Position numbers and translations under genes: made by a program
Source of the DNA: Bidens hawaiensis
Lineage: Eukaryota > Streptophyta > Magnoliopsida > Asterales > Asteraceae
Assembly: GCA_021521415.1 (NCBI GenBank)
Contig: JAIQDT010003846.1
Coordinates: forward strand, 62,001-126,000
DNA length: 64,000 nt
Direction of reading: 5' to 3'
The notes under the pieces: model-generated
What the model saw: only the letters and a program-made list of their open reading frames with translations
Database searches by the model: none
What the model was told of the DNA's origin: nothing
In this document: positions 49,522 through 62,059 of the stretch, one piece after another
Layout: the number at the start of each line of letters is the position of its first letter
Numbering within the stretch: position 1 is the first letter of the stretch

Positions 49522-50219
49522 TGTAACATCCCCATTTTTCCGTTCGGTTATTAAAAATAATAAAATATGATAGGATGAGTAGGCTTTTTAGATGGAATTA
49601 ATTATGGACCAAAAGGGAAAGATGACCCTTAGGTCCATGGGATTAAGGGAGTATAAATACCCCTTAAACCCTAATCCTTTCCATTTTTATCCATCTCCAC
49701 ACCATAGCCTACACCTTGGAAAACACACACAAACTCTGTCATATAACCTGAACCAACATCCGAAGGCGAAAACCCGAGATTGTTGGTGCTAGAACGTAGT
49801 AACGGACCAAACCTACATTAAAGACCAGCTTGTGTTCGTAGTTCGACTCGTTTAAGGTACGTTTATAATCTGAAATCGTTTATTTAGGATCGGATTCATC
49901 TAGGAAATCTTAGATCTGTATGCCTATGGTAAAAATGAATCCAACAAAGCAAATCCTACTAAAATTCGTTAGCATTTGCTAGGTTAATTGTTAACCTATA
50001 GAACCCGTAACAAAGATGCACAAATCGCACCCTTTAAACACGAATGTGTGGCTGATAGGACACCTAGGGTTTGTAGGCGATGTGATTGCGAGTTCAATGA
50101 GACCAAAATCATGTTATTTCGTTAAGAATCGGGGGGCTTAATCGCATGTCTATGGTCTTTTGACTATTATTGTTCTTGAAGATTTTGACTTTGACCCTTG
50201 AGTCAAAGTCTGGATAAGA

Positions 50220-50570
50220 ACTGTTGATGATTCGTTAGGGTTGGGTGATTCGCTACGCGGTCATAATGAATGGGACACATTCGTGTGACTTGATAACGAA
50301 TCAGCCCTTAATTCGTTAACTACCCATTCGCTATGCCCAAATAACGAACTAGACAACGAACCATATAACGAATCAGGTGATTCGTTACTCGCCAATTCGT
50401 TAAGAATAAGGTAACGAATCAGAGCTTGTTCAGATAACGAACTGGAATGACGAAACAGATAATGATCAGATGACGAATCAGTTAACGAATTAGATTATGA
50501 AAGTAATGAATTAGTTAACGAATTAGGCTTAATTCGTTATGGGGATTGAGTTAGCGAATTAGAAAATAAA
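50220..50570. repeat. ATTCGTTA / TAACGAAT cluster in the solo LTR
   Basis: About twenty octamers on both strands in 350 bp (GATTCGTTAGG, GATAACGAATCAG, AATTCGTTAAC, AACGAATTAGG), the same word as in the Sirevirus LTRs and leaders. Confidence 0.85.
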
Positions 50571-50635
50571 TTAAAATCCTAATGGAAAATGTGTTAAGAC
50601 AGTTAATGGAAATAAAATTTTTCTAAGCTAACCTG

Positions 50636-50730
50636 GCAACTCGACCCCAGCCTTGGGCTCTGCTAGGGGCTGCCGCCCCTAGAACCCTGCTGCCAGGGGC
50701 GCTGCCCCCCGGACCTCCTTTCGTGGAGGG
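50636..50730. other. GC-rich block in the solo LTR
   Basis: A short island (GGGGCTGCCGCCCCTAGAAC, then GCCAGGGGCGCTGCCCCCCGG) in an otherwise AT-rich LTR. CTAGGGGC and GCCCCTAG form a hairpin. Confidence 0.65.
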
Positions 50731-50978
50731 ATATAATTAGACTAAAAATACGATATGAAAAGTGATAGTAATCAATACGCATAATTGTTATACAGTTAGC
50801 CGTGCACAACCAAAGAAATGAGTAACCATTAACAGAAGAAGTAACCGAGTTCAGGTGAGTTTCTATCCCCATTTCCTTGTTATGTTTTCGGGGTTGTGTG
50901 CATACTCGATGTGATAGTTAATACACTTACCTTAAGTGGTAAGTGTATGCTTTGTATAATTCATGTATGATGGTTTCT

Positions 50979-51480
50979 TGACGGTGCGTGAATGATCTTC
51001 GGATATTGCATGTACTGCCAGGTGGTAGTTAAAGATATGATTGATATATTTGATGTATGAATGATGTATGAACGTTATGTTGGTAGTACGTGAACGATCT
51101 TCGGATATTGCTCGTACTACCAGGTTATAAATAAGGATATGAATATTAAATGTAATGTAAGAATGATTGCCTGTCGATACGTGAACGATCTTCGGATATT
51201 GCATGTATTGCCAAGAATAGTGATTGTCTCCTTATATGGATAGTAAATAATAAATGATATATAGAGTTCCCTCTACGGAAAATATAATATAGTGATCCTC
51301 GAATGGAAAGCGTAATGTTCCTTTAATGGAAAGCATAGTGTTCCTTTAATGGAAAGCATAGTGTTCCTTTAATGGAAATATATAGGGTGTTCCTTCTATG
51401 GAAGTATACATAATGTCCTTCTATGGAGAATATATACAGAGTGTCTTTCCATGGAGAATATATAGCATGGGCAATAGCCA
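50979..51480. repeat. Two minisatellites in the solo LTR
   Basis: The first is three spaced copies of CGTGAACGATCTTCGGATATTG with flanks CATGTACTGCC (about 50985, 51090 and 51180). The second is a run of six to eight units of 21-30 bp at 51290-51480 based on GTTCCTTTAATGGAAAGCAT. Confidence 0.85.
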
Positions 51481-51900
51481 TGGTTCTTTTAAGAGATATT
51501 ATGTGACGTTCCTCTTATGGATATTTATACAAGTTAAGATATTAATATGTATCTTCGGATAAGTATGTATATAAATGTAATTGTATGTATTGTATGATGT
51601 ATGATTAACTAGAACTCACTCAGCGTAGCTGACTTTTAGTATGCACCCAGGTAAATGTGTTTAATGAGCTAGCATGAGGAGGACACATGGCATGGATCGA
51701 ACGGCTGGCATTTGAAGATGGAAGAAATGAAGTTTTAATATGATGTTTTATGTTATGGTTTTAAGGAAAATATTAAATGTTTTGTAACGAACGATTGAAG
51801 GTAATGTTTCCGCGAAAGTTTTAATGAAATCTGATTTGAAGAACTGTGTTTATGAGTAAATCCGACGTTAAAGTAGGGCTACCGGGTACGGGGCCTTACA

Positions 51901-54900
51901 ACATTTATTGACAACAATGTTGTAATTAATCAACATATTATGTCCTTATTACTTATGTTGTTGTTATCAGTTCACTATTACTCCATGAGATATATTTATC
52001 TACTGCCATAAAAATATATCCCGAAAATTACATTTTTTATCTCTGAATATGAAAAAGTTTAGAGTAATCTATCGGTTTCAATTCTCACTTCTTCTTTTAA
52101 ATTATAGTCTTTCGTTTCCTTTAAAGATATCTTAGTACTCTTTCAGATGCTTCACATTAATCTAGACATATCTAGTGTGTTGCAATTTTGAGTAATATCT
52201 AAACGAGTATAGACTTGAACTTATATAAGGCTTCTACTTAATGAAGCATAAGGAAATAATTTTTGTGATCGTATTATCCTCTAAAGTAGAGCTGTATTGT
52301 ATGTTACACGTGTAAGGAATATCTCTGAGATCTATAATATCAAGGTATGTGTGAACAATGCTTTGACTTATGTAACATATACTTGTCAGAAGAATGTCAT
52401 CTATATAAGAACAAGTTTGTTTTTAGTTGCTCCCACTCAGTTGAGGTAGGTACATTAATCCATTTGATTTTTTATGAAAATAATTTTATAAAGATTTCAT
52501 CACATGTTGATGTTTGCATTAACCCATATATGGATTTTATTGACTTATAGACTAAATGTTCTTTGACCTTCAGTTTGTAACTTTTAGGTTGTTTTATGAA
52601 AATATAAATATGTAAGCCAATTGTTAGGGAAAGTTGTTTTAGTGTTCATCTAATGTAGCTCTTATCTATTATAAGCTACTAGAACAGTAATGATCCTTAA
52701 ACAAATATTTTGTAAAATAGGAAAGAAGATTCTTTGATTATTTATTTACTCTTGAATATAACCTTTAATAATCAATTATGCTTCTTAGTGTCTTAACGTT
52801 TCTGTTAGGAATTAGTTTAGTTATGAACACTCTTAGGTGATTCAACCAAATCTCAAATATTATTCTGACTTATGGAGTCAGTTTTGCTAATAATAGCTTT
52901 ATTTAATTAGAAGATTGATTTAATGGTTTAGTTAGAAGGGGTAGGATCATTAAACTTTCCAACATCCATTCAACTTTAGTTACGGAGGTTACATAATCAT
53001 CAATGTTAGTAGGGTTTAAAACACAGATGGCCTCCTAAGTTGATTATTGGGTAATTTTAAAAGTCTATGTTTTATGGATTAGCTCTTGGTTAGGTTGCTA
53101 TAATTTTAGGAATCTAAGTGTGTAAGAATTGGTGTAGTATGGTGTACAAGAGGTGTAATTGGAGTTAAATTTGGAGTAAAATTTAATAACTCTCTTTCCC
53201 CCGCCTCTTGTACTTCTAACAAGTCATTATAAGGACTTTTACTGCTCCTACTGACCTATAAACCTTTACAAAATTAGCATGCTTAGGGTCAATATTTAAA
53301 GACTAATAGATTCTAATAGAGAAACAAGTTAATGATGTAAGTCATCGCAGTTTCTTTTGTGAGGATTATTTTAGTAAGAAATCGGAGTATGCCCACATTT
53401 ATGAAACAATGTAACTTTCTAAGCGTAGTAATAAATTCTACAGAAATAAGTTTTGATGGAATAGTGTTGTGATGGAGAAGTGTCTTGTACAAGAGGTGTA
53501 ATTGAGATAATATCAAGTTTTCACTCCCCACCTTTTGCAAATCTTTCAGCTTAATAATCAAGACACTTAATGCTCCCACTGATCTTTAATGTCTATAGAA
53601 AAACTACATAAGGAGTTTCAATGATGTACGTGATGTGGGAATATGTCATATATATGTTAGACTTGATTTGATTTCATTAACGTCCAGATGTCATAACAAA
53701 CTTATGGACATATTGGAAGAAATCATATTAGATATATATGAATGGATCTCTTTAAAACCATGGACCATAGAAGTCAGATTAGATACAAGTAAATAGTTTA
53801 TTAAATGATAAGAGAATTATGTCTGAATATTCCGTTTTGAATAAGTTCCACGAATGTCAGTAAAATATAACTTACGGTGGACCTATACTTATTCCTTAAG
53901 CCAAGTAATATTTAGGGCATCTAACACATGATTAAAATCACTAAGAGTGATATTAGATGAAATTCACCCTCATCAACAATGTCATGATTTCTCATGAAAT
54001 TTTAGTGTTAATGAATGAGTTTTATAAGTCTCATTTGTCATTTGTTAAATTCTTATGTGCATGATAACAAAAGTTGTGAAAGTATGTAGTATCATCTAAT
54101 TCTATTTTATAAATGTTTCAATCTAGATATTGATAACAAATAATATGAGAGTTTAAGGTAAGAGTGATTTTATGTTGGCTATGCAAACCTCACAACTGTC
54201 ATAATGTAGCTTAAGTATTGATACTAAATTCTGATTAATCTCTAGAATATTTAAGGTATCATAAAGCTTAATTAGAAGACAATTTCATGGTTATAATAGC
54301 CTTAACATTGAAAATTTTTCACTAACACTCATGTTAGTTATTTGTTGATATCAGTAAAGAAACTTATAGAACTAGACTCAACCTATCATGTGTTAATTGG
54401 AATATTAGGATTAACATACTTAAATATCATTAATATACGACTACTGTTTTAGCCAGATATTCTTTTGAATTATGGATAGCCTTGTTATGCCTAATATAAT
54501 GACATATTTTTTACAACGAGAATTCTCCTTAGAGAACTTAAAGCTGGGTAATACTTGTATTTTGTCTATGAACCTTAGAATTATCCTCTTTAAGGTTTTA
54601 ATGGTGGTGAGTTGAATAACATCTTATGTTCCACTGTCATATTCTTTTCTTTTACATGTGTTGCTAATCAACATACTCGTTTTCCTTTTGTACTTATGAG
54701 TGTTATAGTTGATACTTAAGGCAACAAATTGCAATAATAGAAAATTTTAGTATGTAATGCATTAGAAAAGTGTACTTATTTCCATATGTGAGCCGTTAAC
54801 TTTATGGGTCATGGTATTTTACATTATGATGTATTCAGTAATGCCATTTAACCTTATAGTTAGAACTTTTAATGAGTGCATGAATCTTAGGAGTTATTTT

Positions 54901-56373
54901 GATTAGTCTTAAGAAAAACTAAATCTAGAATAACTCTAGTGATAGCATTTATTTATAAAAGTTCTTGATTATCATTATTATTAGAGACATTATGACTGAC
55001 TCATCCCATTTGTTATACTCTAGTTTTCAATAGAATGATTGTTATTAGAAAGAGCAGTATGATAGTCATATCATGTAGTAATGGTTAATTAAAACTGAGA
55101 AGAGCTAAATATTATTGAAACTCTTTATGAGACAAATTCAGTTGCGTTTTGAGATTAGAGTGGATGATTTGGATGAGATCGTTAATTATAGAAGAATGTT
55201 ATAGTGAGTAACATTATGGGATATTAAAATAATACAGATTAAAATTTATGATCATTAGATTAATGAAGGATAATTAATGTGAGCATCATTATATTTTATT
55301 GAAGATGTGATATGTCTATTATTAACATCAAACTAATAGACTATAATTAAAAGTTCTACTTAAACAAAAAATAAATCACCTTTGGACAAAATTATAATTT
55401 ATTTAAGTATGTATGCAAAACAATTGTAACACGTCACCTTTGGGCAGAAGTGTGACAATTATTTTAATTATGCATGGGCTAGTTTTGCTAGATAAAAATG
55501 TAACATAACACCTTTGGGCAGAAGTGAGACATTCGTATCATCTTAGGCAAAAACTAACAAAAGATTTTAATTAGACTTGATTGATATGGTAAATGTAACA
55601 AATCACCTTTGGATAGAAGTGATACATCAAAAGTTCATTCAAGTTAAGCCTTATTAGATTTTTAAATATATATATATAATATTTAACAATTTTCAAAACT
55701 ATTTAGTTAATAGCAAATCATTAGAGTTCTTGAAAAATTTAGTTATTGGAAAATTGAGTTTCCAAAAAATTTTAAGTTTTCGAGAATCTTAATGGGTTTA
55801 CGGGTTTCTGAGGTTTATGGTTTATTGTCGGTAAACTGGTTAGAAGCCCATACACTTACTTGAAAACCCGTAGATTAATCCATGATCTTTATTAACTAAA
55901 TTAATAATGATAAGATTTGGTTCAAATCTTTTTAATAATTAACAGTTATATTTTATTCCGATTTTAAGTGGATTCAAATCTTTTAAGAAAATATTAAAAC
56001 TTCTAAGTTATCCAAGATTTGAAAAAATATTTCCCTGAATAATCATTAACAAATTTCAATGTAGATTTTGAACCAACATATGTATAATTTTCGATAATAA
56101 TGATGAACACGAAGAACATCATCGAAAATTTTGACAATTAGACATACAAAAAAAACTTGGAATCGAAATCTTTAAACATGAAATTAACAGATTTCGAAAA
56201 TATTAGAGTTTAATAAATATGAAATTTATCGATTTTAAACAGTTTCGTATATTGTTTTCGTAATAGAACATGATAAAAGAAACCGAAAAAATTAGGGTTT
56301 ATCAAGTTTAGTCCATATCTTCTGATTCAATTCCATATTTAGGGAAAACATGAAGAACTGATTAATCAACATC
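51901..56373 (-). other. LARD interior, non-coding
   Basis: About 4.5 kb of AT-rich sequence with many stops in all frames. A loosely repeated pair is visible at 53125-53260 and 53470-53590 (TGTACAAGAGGTGTAATTG...CTCCTACTGAC or CTCCCACTGAT). A repeated CACCTTTGGGCAGAAGTG block is listed separately. No gag or pol domain is recognised. Confidence 0.65.
55365..55630. repeat. CACCTTTGG-GCAGAAGTG repeats
   Basis: Four imperfect copies of TCACCTTTGGGCAGAAGTG (about 55377, 55435, 55507 and 55598), each preceded by TAAATCA- or GTAACA-like bases and spaced 58-91 bp. The first copy is the most diverged. Confidence 0.8.
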
Positions 56374-56387
56374 ACTCTGATGCCACA
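56374..56387 (-). other. Primer binding site of the LARD-like element
   Basis: The minus strand reads TGTGGCATCAGAG directly after the LTR end, a one-base variant of the copia tRNA-Met(i) site. Confidence 0.8.
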
Positions 56388-56713
56388 TGTTGATCAGTTC
56401 ATCATGTAGGTAATAGAAAACATAATAAATATTAAACCTATGAACCTGTTACAACATGAAGAGTAGTAACCGCAGCAGAGTATGGATGTAGACGACATAG
56501 TTGTCAGCTTGATTGAGTTCCCCTTTAGGATGTATAGTTAAGGATGGTGTTAGGGTTCTTGAGAGGAACCCGGTTTAGGAGAGAGGAGGCACACAAAATT
56601 ATCATATGTGTGTGATTTTGTTATGATGTTAAATTAATCTCTCTATATATACACCCAAGGGGAAACCCTTTATTAGTTAATAAGGGTAATATGGCTCATC
56701 AACAATTACCAAA

Positions 56714-59700
56714 TCCTTCTATACTATTAAAACAAATAAGATTGCCTCCACATGCCCTTCTCTATTGGTACATTACCTTTGTTTCCATATATATCTTACA
56801 CTTCTCTAATTTTCTTAACAATTAAATAAATCAAAAAGAAATTAAATTACTAATAATTAATGTAAGCATTTAACTTTAAGTTTCAAAACCAGCTTTCCAA
56901 TATTCCATTGTTTCAAGTTCAATACCCGGTTTCCTTGATATTCAGTTCCTTTTAACCTAATCACCCAAATCCCTCTTTCAATCGGCCATTATTTTACATC
57001 GATCCTATGATGATTTCATTAGATCCTGCAAATATAATCGACACCGGAGTTTGGCTAAATAAGCATGATCGATGATAAGATCGGTAGTTAGGACTTAGGA
57101 GAGTAAATAAAGTTGGTTTTAATGTTAACAGGTCTTATGATTTGATCATTTTGATTATATTTTAAATAATACATATTGAAGATACCAAACATAACAATTT
57201 ATTAATTATGCATCTATTTGTGTTCAATAGTTATTATATGTTATATGAAAATTAAGATTAACAAATACTATAATACCAACATTAAAGTTGTTATTTTAAA
57301 TTTCAATTATTTGTATCTACGTATAACAAATAGACCTAATTTTGAATAGTTTTTAAAAATTTAGACATTCACTTGGCTTTATATATTTGGAAACAACCAA
57401 ATATTACTTATTAAATTAGAACTTTTATTATATACACAGTAACTGACTAAATTTGGTTTGACATTTCTTATTTTATGTATAAAAAATCAAAATAGACAGT
57501 TATTTTTAAAACTTGTATTGTGTTATGCCTTTAATCTCGCAACTTTTCCTTTTTTTTTACAAATGATGTTAATATAATTACAGTTGTTTGATATTGCAAT
57601 TAAAAACTTTTATATACATTCTATTTTTGTTTATGTGTTCTAAAATATTCATCTATCCCATGTCTCACTATCGATTAATTGTATATATTTGGGTCTAAGA
57701 CCCACTTCTTCCACATCGTATCAAGGTATGTTTTCAGTATCGTTTCATTAATCTATAAAATTTTGAACGAACTCTACTGACCGTTGGATTTGAATCATTG
57801 TCAAACGATGTTAAGCACATATGTGTATTCATGCGTAACATATATGGCAAAATGATCGGTCAGGTTTTCCTTTCATATTTTATTTTGTTTTTTTTTCCTT
57901 CTGGTTTTAGAAGGAGAGGTCAAGGATATAACAGTAATAGCACGTGCCAAGTTGAAGACGATATTTGCCTAAAGGAAAGTAAAATATGGCATTATCTACA
58001 CCATATTCGACTTTTTGTTTAGAGTGGTTCAGGATACGGTGATTTTAAAGTTCAATATGTCATTCAACGGGTTTTTCATTCATATTTTATTTTGTTTTTT
58101 TACTGGTTTTAGATAGGAGAGGACAACGATATATCAGTCACGACACGAGTCAAGTTGAAGATGATATTTGCCAAGAGGAAGGTAAAATATGACATTCTCT
58201 ACATCATAATCTATTTTTTGTTAGTTCATAATACTAATACTCTGATTTTATCATTTTAACAATAAATATTTAATTCAACTGGTTTTTCTTTCGTATCTTA
58301 TTTTATTATGTTTTTTGGTTTTGGATAGGAGAGGACAAGGATATATCAGTCATGGCATATTGGCATGCGTCAAGTTTAAGAAGATATTAGCCAAGAAGAA
58401 TGTAAAATATGACATTCTCTACACCATAATCTACTTTGTGTTAGACGGGTTCATGATATTACGAATTTAAATATTTAAGATATTCAAATTATATAAAATA
58501 AATAAGCTATTCTTCTAATCTAGAAATAGAAGAAATGGCAAAGAAAATATATATGTGTGTTGAAAGTAGAATGGTCAAAGATTGATGGGCCTATTGTTCC
58601 ATAGGGTCGGGCCTGTTGACCCTCAAAACTTCGGTGTTGAATTGGCCCGTATGGAAGTTCGAACCTTTATCGTTACTTTTGGTAATTTAGAAAGTTGGTC
58701 GATTTGGATCTTTCACTTCAATAATATGGTTGGTTTAGTTAATTGAACGTTTATATTTAAAACATAGTTTGTTAGAAATGAAATGTTTTTATCTATTTCA
58801 TAATAAAGTCGATAGGGATGTTTGATCTTTGAAAGGTAGTAATTGATATGGTTTTTTTTAACTAAATAATTATAACCTGATTATTGTTTTTTTTTAATCT
58901 TTGCATATTTTGTTCAAAATGTTAATGCGGGGGTTTATAGGTTGTTTTAATACAGTTACGATCCAAACTAGGTTGAGTAACTATCCAAATCATGGTACAT
59001 TTTGGCACGGGTTGGATTGACCTATAATGGTTTTTGTCCAACACTTGATAAAACTTTTTATGCACTTAGTGGAATTTATGTCCACATAAGTTAAAGGATA
59101 TAATATCGATTTCACATAGATACATCGGTTTAGTTTAGACAACCGAGAAGTACAAAAGATGAATTGAATTATGGGCCTCGAAGATAAAGCTTAGAGTTAA
59201 AATTAAATGGTTGGTTTATGTATTCAGTGTTATGTGCTGATTTGAATTAATAATAAAAGAGTTGAAGTATATTATTTTTTATCCGCGTGTTTTGATGTAT
59301 TTTTGGTTTAATCCAATTTGTTATTCGGATAGAAATCATATCATTAATTTATATATTTTTTTACCTTTTTGTTGGGTCAATAAAATTGATAAGAAAAGGC
59401 TGCAATCTTCTCAACCTCCTCAATAATAGCTAGGTATGGAACTTGGGCAAATTCAGGCACTTTGAGCAAAGTTTTCACTATCCCGAGCAAATTATATTAT
59501 GCGAGTAAGGTTATCTTCTTGAAGTTTTCTAAATGTCAAGCTTCGAGCAAGCTACACCTCGTCAAGAAAGGTTGGTATTCTATCGAGTACATTTTTCACA
59601 CAAGCAAACACTTGATTATCTGAGCATAAACCAAGTTTACAAGCAACCTTGGTGGGTCGAGCAAAGATAAAATAAATGAGGATCTCAAGTTTGCCTGTGA

Positions 59701-60307
59701 GAAGTAAGTGGATTTATTCTAAGTATTTCTCCAAGCAAAGTTCAATCTCGAGCAAGTTATAATACCAGAGTATACTTTGCTTGCTCTAATAACCCTTATT
59801 GAAGATTGAAGAGATCAAGAAGAACAAGTTAAACAGAAGATAGTTTCACGTTATAGTTTGTTTTGAAATTACCATTAACAAAAGTAAAAGCCAGTCTCCC
59901 ACAAGATTGAGATATACTTGAGAGACCCGGTTTTCACACAAGGTCAACTGTATGTACCTTGATCAAAAGTGAAGAGTAAATACGGTGTTAAAATGCTTAT
60001 TTTAGACAACAAGGTATAGCTACAAACAAAACAACAAATATGTTTTATAAGAAAAGTTTTAATATTTTATGAACTTTATGTTTTTAAGTTTTCAGTTATG
60101 TTTGTAAGCATCGTACTATAAAACTTACTTTTTCGTAAATTTATGTTTTTAATAGCTTTGTTTCTATATGAATATGAATTGCAATTATAAATAATATTGC
60201 CATCTCAAAAAGCATATTCAAAAATATGTTTTCCTTTCAAATTGTATATGTGTGTACTTCAAAATTTCTATATTTTCATCCGTGTCGTACACATGTCAAT
60301 AACCTAG
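56714..60307 (+). mobile_element. Non-autonomous Helitron
   Basis: The 3,594-bp insertion begins TCCTTCTATACTATTAAAAC, a typical plant Helitron 5' end, and finishes with a short hairpin (GTGTCGTACAC) and CAATAACCTAG, matching the CTRR terminus. No target duplication is made, as expected. Its limits are proven by the uninterrupted LTR copy (AAACTAATATATG at about 48795). No Rep-helicase frame is seen, so it depends on proteins in trans. The interior carries a triplicated segment. Confidence 0.9.
57862..58470. repeat. Triplicated ~200-bp segment in the Helitron
   Basis: Three diverged copies begin near 57862, 58070 and 58280. Each holds TTTTATTTTGTTTTTT, then GGTTTTAG..GGAGAGG, AAGGATATA.CAGT, CAAGTTGAAGA.GATATT and AAAATATG.CATT.TCTACA.CATA. 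Confidence 0.85.
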
Positions 60308-60410
60308 CTAATATATGATAAGGTATAATTAATATTTAATCTAATATAATATAAATGATAATGATGACTATATTAATGAATATATAATTTATATTTATTC
60401 TTATAAGTAA

Positions 60411-60870
60411 AAGTTGATCAATGGACTTTGAAAGCAAAACATGAACCCGTCAAACAAGGAAAAAATCTATTTCATCCATCTTTAAAGAAGATGATTTTAA
60501 TAAATCTTATGTTAAAAGGGCGTTAGAAACGTTTAAGGTTGTGAAAAGATTGGACTCTTGATGAGTTAATAATTAGTTTCAGTTAATTTATTTTATAGTA
60601 AATTAAATTAAAAAAAATCTTAGAATGTTAAAGAACCAGAGTGACATTTAGGGATCAAACGAATATGAATTAGTAAATTTGATGAGAGAAGTTAAAAAAT
60701 TTGGAACAATTATTAATATATGAGATCGAGTATAATATTACCATATTAGTTTCAAAAAGTCATGCACAAGTCTGTTATTTTTTATAAATCCCCTCTGACT
60801 ATCCTAACACGTTTATGTAATATCCGATCATTCATTATATTATCAGCTTTATCCAATACGAGTTCAATAA
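60411..60870. other. Right flank of the LARD-like element
   Basis: AT-rich, no gene or repeat that I recognise. Confidence 0.5.
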
Positions 60871-60947
60871 AATTTTTTGTGTTACCCGAGTAAAAATTTC
60901 GTAGGAGATCACCATGAAACAATTCGTCATATCAAATCATTGACTGG

Positions 60948-61004
<57 letters not shown>

Positions 61005-61099
61005 TTGTGTTACCCGAGTAAAAATTTCGTAGGAGATCACCTATGAAACAATTCGTCATATCAAATCATTGACTGGAACATATATATATATATATATAG
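60871..61099. repeat. Tandem duplication with (TA)n
   Basis: AATTTTTTGTGTTACCCGAG starts both at 60871 and at 60999. Each copy runs about 78 bp to TTGACTGGAACA and is followed by a TA run (60951-60998 and 61081-61098). The two copies differ by one inserted T. Confidence 0.92.
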
Positions 61100-61101
61100 T
61101 A

Positions 61102-61304
61102 GTTTCCTAGGAATACTAAGAATAAATCATAGCAATTGGATCATATCAATCAATGGTGGAAATTTAAAATTACCAAAAACGTCATAGTTTCCTAGATATA
61201 CTTTTTCACCATTATAACCGACATAGTTTCCTAGAATTATTCATTCACCATAGGTTTTAGTGACAATGTCAAAATTTTACTGGTTCTTACCATTCCTAGG
61301 AAAC
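61102..61304. mobile_element. Small fold-back MITE candidate
   Basis: 203 bp with 13-bp inverted ends GTTTCCTAGGAAT and ATTCCTAGGAAAC. Two further ATAGTTTCCTAGA copies lie inside. No target duplication is clear because TA repeats flank the left side. Confidence 0.6.
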
Positions 61305-61327
61305 AACTTCTTTTTATTTGAACGCTT

Positions 61328-61329
<2 letters not shown>

Positions 61330-61366
<37 letters not shown>

Positions 61367-62059
61367 GAGGGAAAGATGGGCAAATTAAGACGGTAGATTT
61401 AAGGGATTTACAATATTTAAACATAAGGTACAACCTAAAATGAGGGTAAAGTGGTAATTGTCGCATTAAATCTCACGTGTTTTTCAATTCTCTTCAAAAT
61501 AGTTACAACATTCCCCCTCAACTTTAATAAACTGTTATAAATAAAAAGAATAGTTATACATTTGGTCCTTCATCTTTTAATCATATATTTTTTATAATTT
61601 CATTTTTAACCCCAATACCCCCACGATTTTTAAACGGTCATAACTTTTGCTTACGTTAATTTTTTTTTTTTAAATTGCACCATTTAAAAAGCATTTAATT
61701 CTCTTTAATTTGAGTATGATATTGTTATAGTTTCTTTTCAGTTAAAAAAATAAAATTTTACGTATAGACAATTGCCATTTGATTTTGATGGTTAAACTAT
61801 GAGTCAAGCCAACGGTTTTCTGTCACCGAAAACTGAAACTAGACCTTTAAAAACTAAAAACCAACAAAACCAAACTATTAACAATGGTTAGGTTCCGTTT
61901 TCGTTTGTACTTCGATATTAAATTGATTTTTAAATAAAAACTATGAATCTACTTATAACAATAAATGGTTTCACGATTACAAACAAACAATAAGCACCTA
62001 TAAGTCTGCGTGATTACCAAGGTCAGTGTTTCCCGCTGCATCGCGCGGCCACCCGTCTA

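Larger units (their letters stand above)
49522..51900. mobile_element. Solo LTR of another family, probably Ty3/gypsy
   Basis: The 2,379-bp segment begins TGTAACATCCCC and ends GGGGCCTTACA, with near-matching flanks ACATC (49517-49521) and ACATT (51901-51905). No internal region is present. The ends and the late ACTCACTCAGCGTAGCTGAC stretch resemble plant chromovirus LTRs, from memory. It contains an octamer cluster, a GC-rich block and two minisatellites. Confidence 0.7.
48465..60405 (-). mobile_element. Non-coding LTR retrotransposon (LARD-like)
   Basis: LTRs of about 425 bp lie at 48465-48889 and 56388-60405 (the latter split by a Helitron), with a 5-bp target duplication AGTAA on both sides. 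The PBS is at 56374-56387 on the minus strand and a polypurine tract at about 48890-48907. Without its two guests the element is about 6 kb, of which some 5.1 kb is internal. I find no convincing gag or pol in that interior; the longest minus-strand frame (53579-53313, 88 codons) has no recognised domain. A large non-coding derivative of a copia element (tRNA-Met PBS) is the best reading. Confidence 0.88.
56388..60405 (-). repeat. 5' LTR of the LARD-like element, split by a Helitron
   Basis: LTR sequence 56388-56713 and 60308-60405 together equals the 48465-48889 copy. The terminal CA is TA in this copy (CTTATA at 60405). The target duplication AGTAA follows. Confidence 0.9.

Noticed and set aside
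49592..49792. 66-codon plus-strand frame with a promoter-like TATAAATA upstream
   Set aside because: It lies inside the solo LTR, where a TATA box and leader are expected; no protein family is recognised.
53313..53579. 88-codon minus-strand frame in the LARD interior
   Set aside because: I looked for copia gag or pol wording and found none; likely chance in AT-rich DNA.
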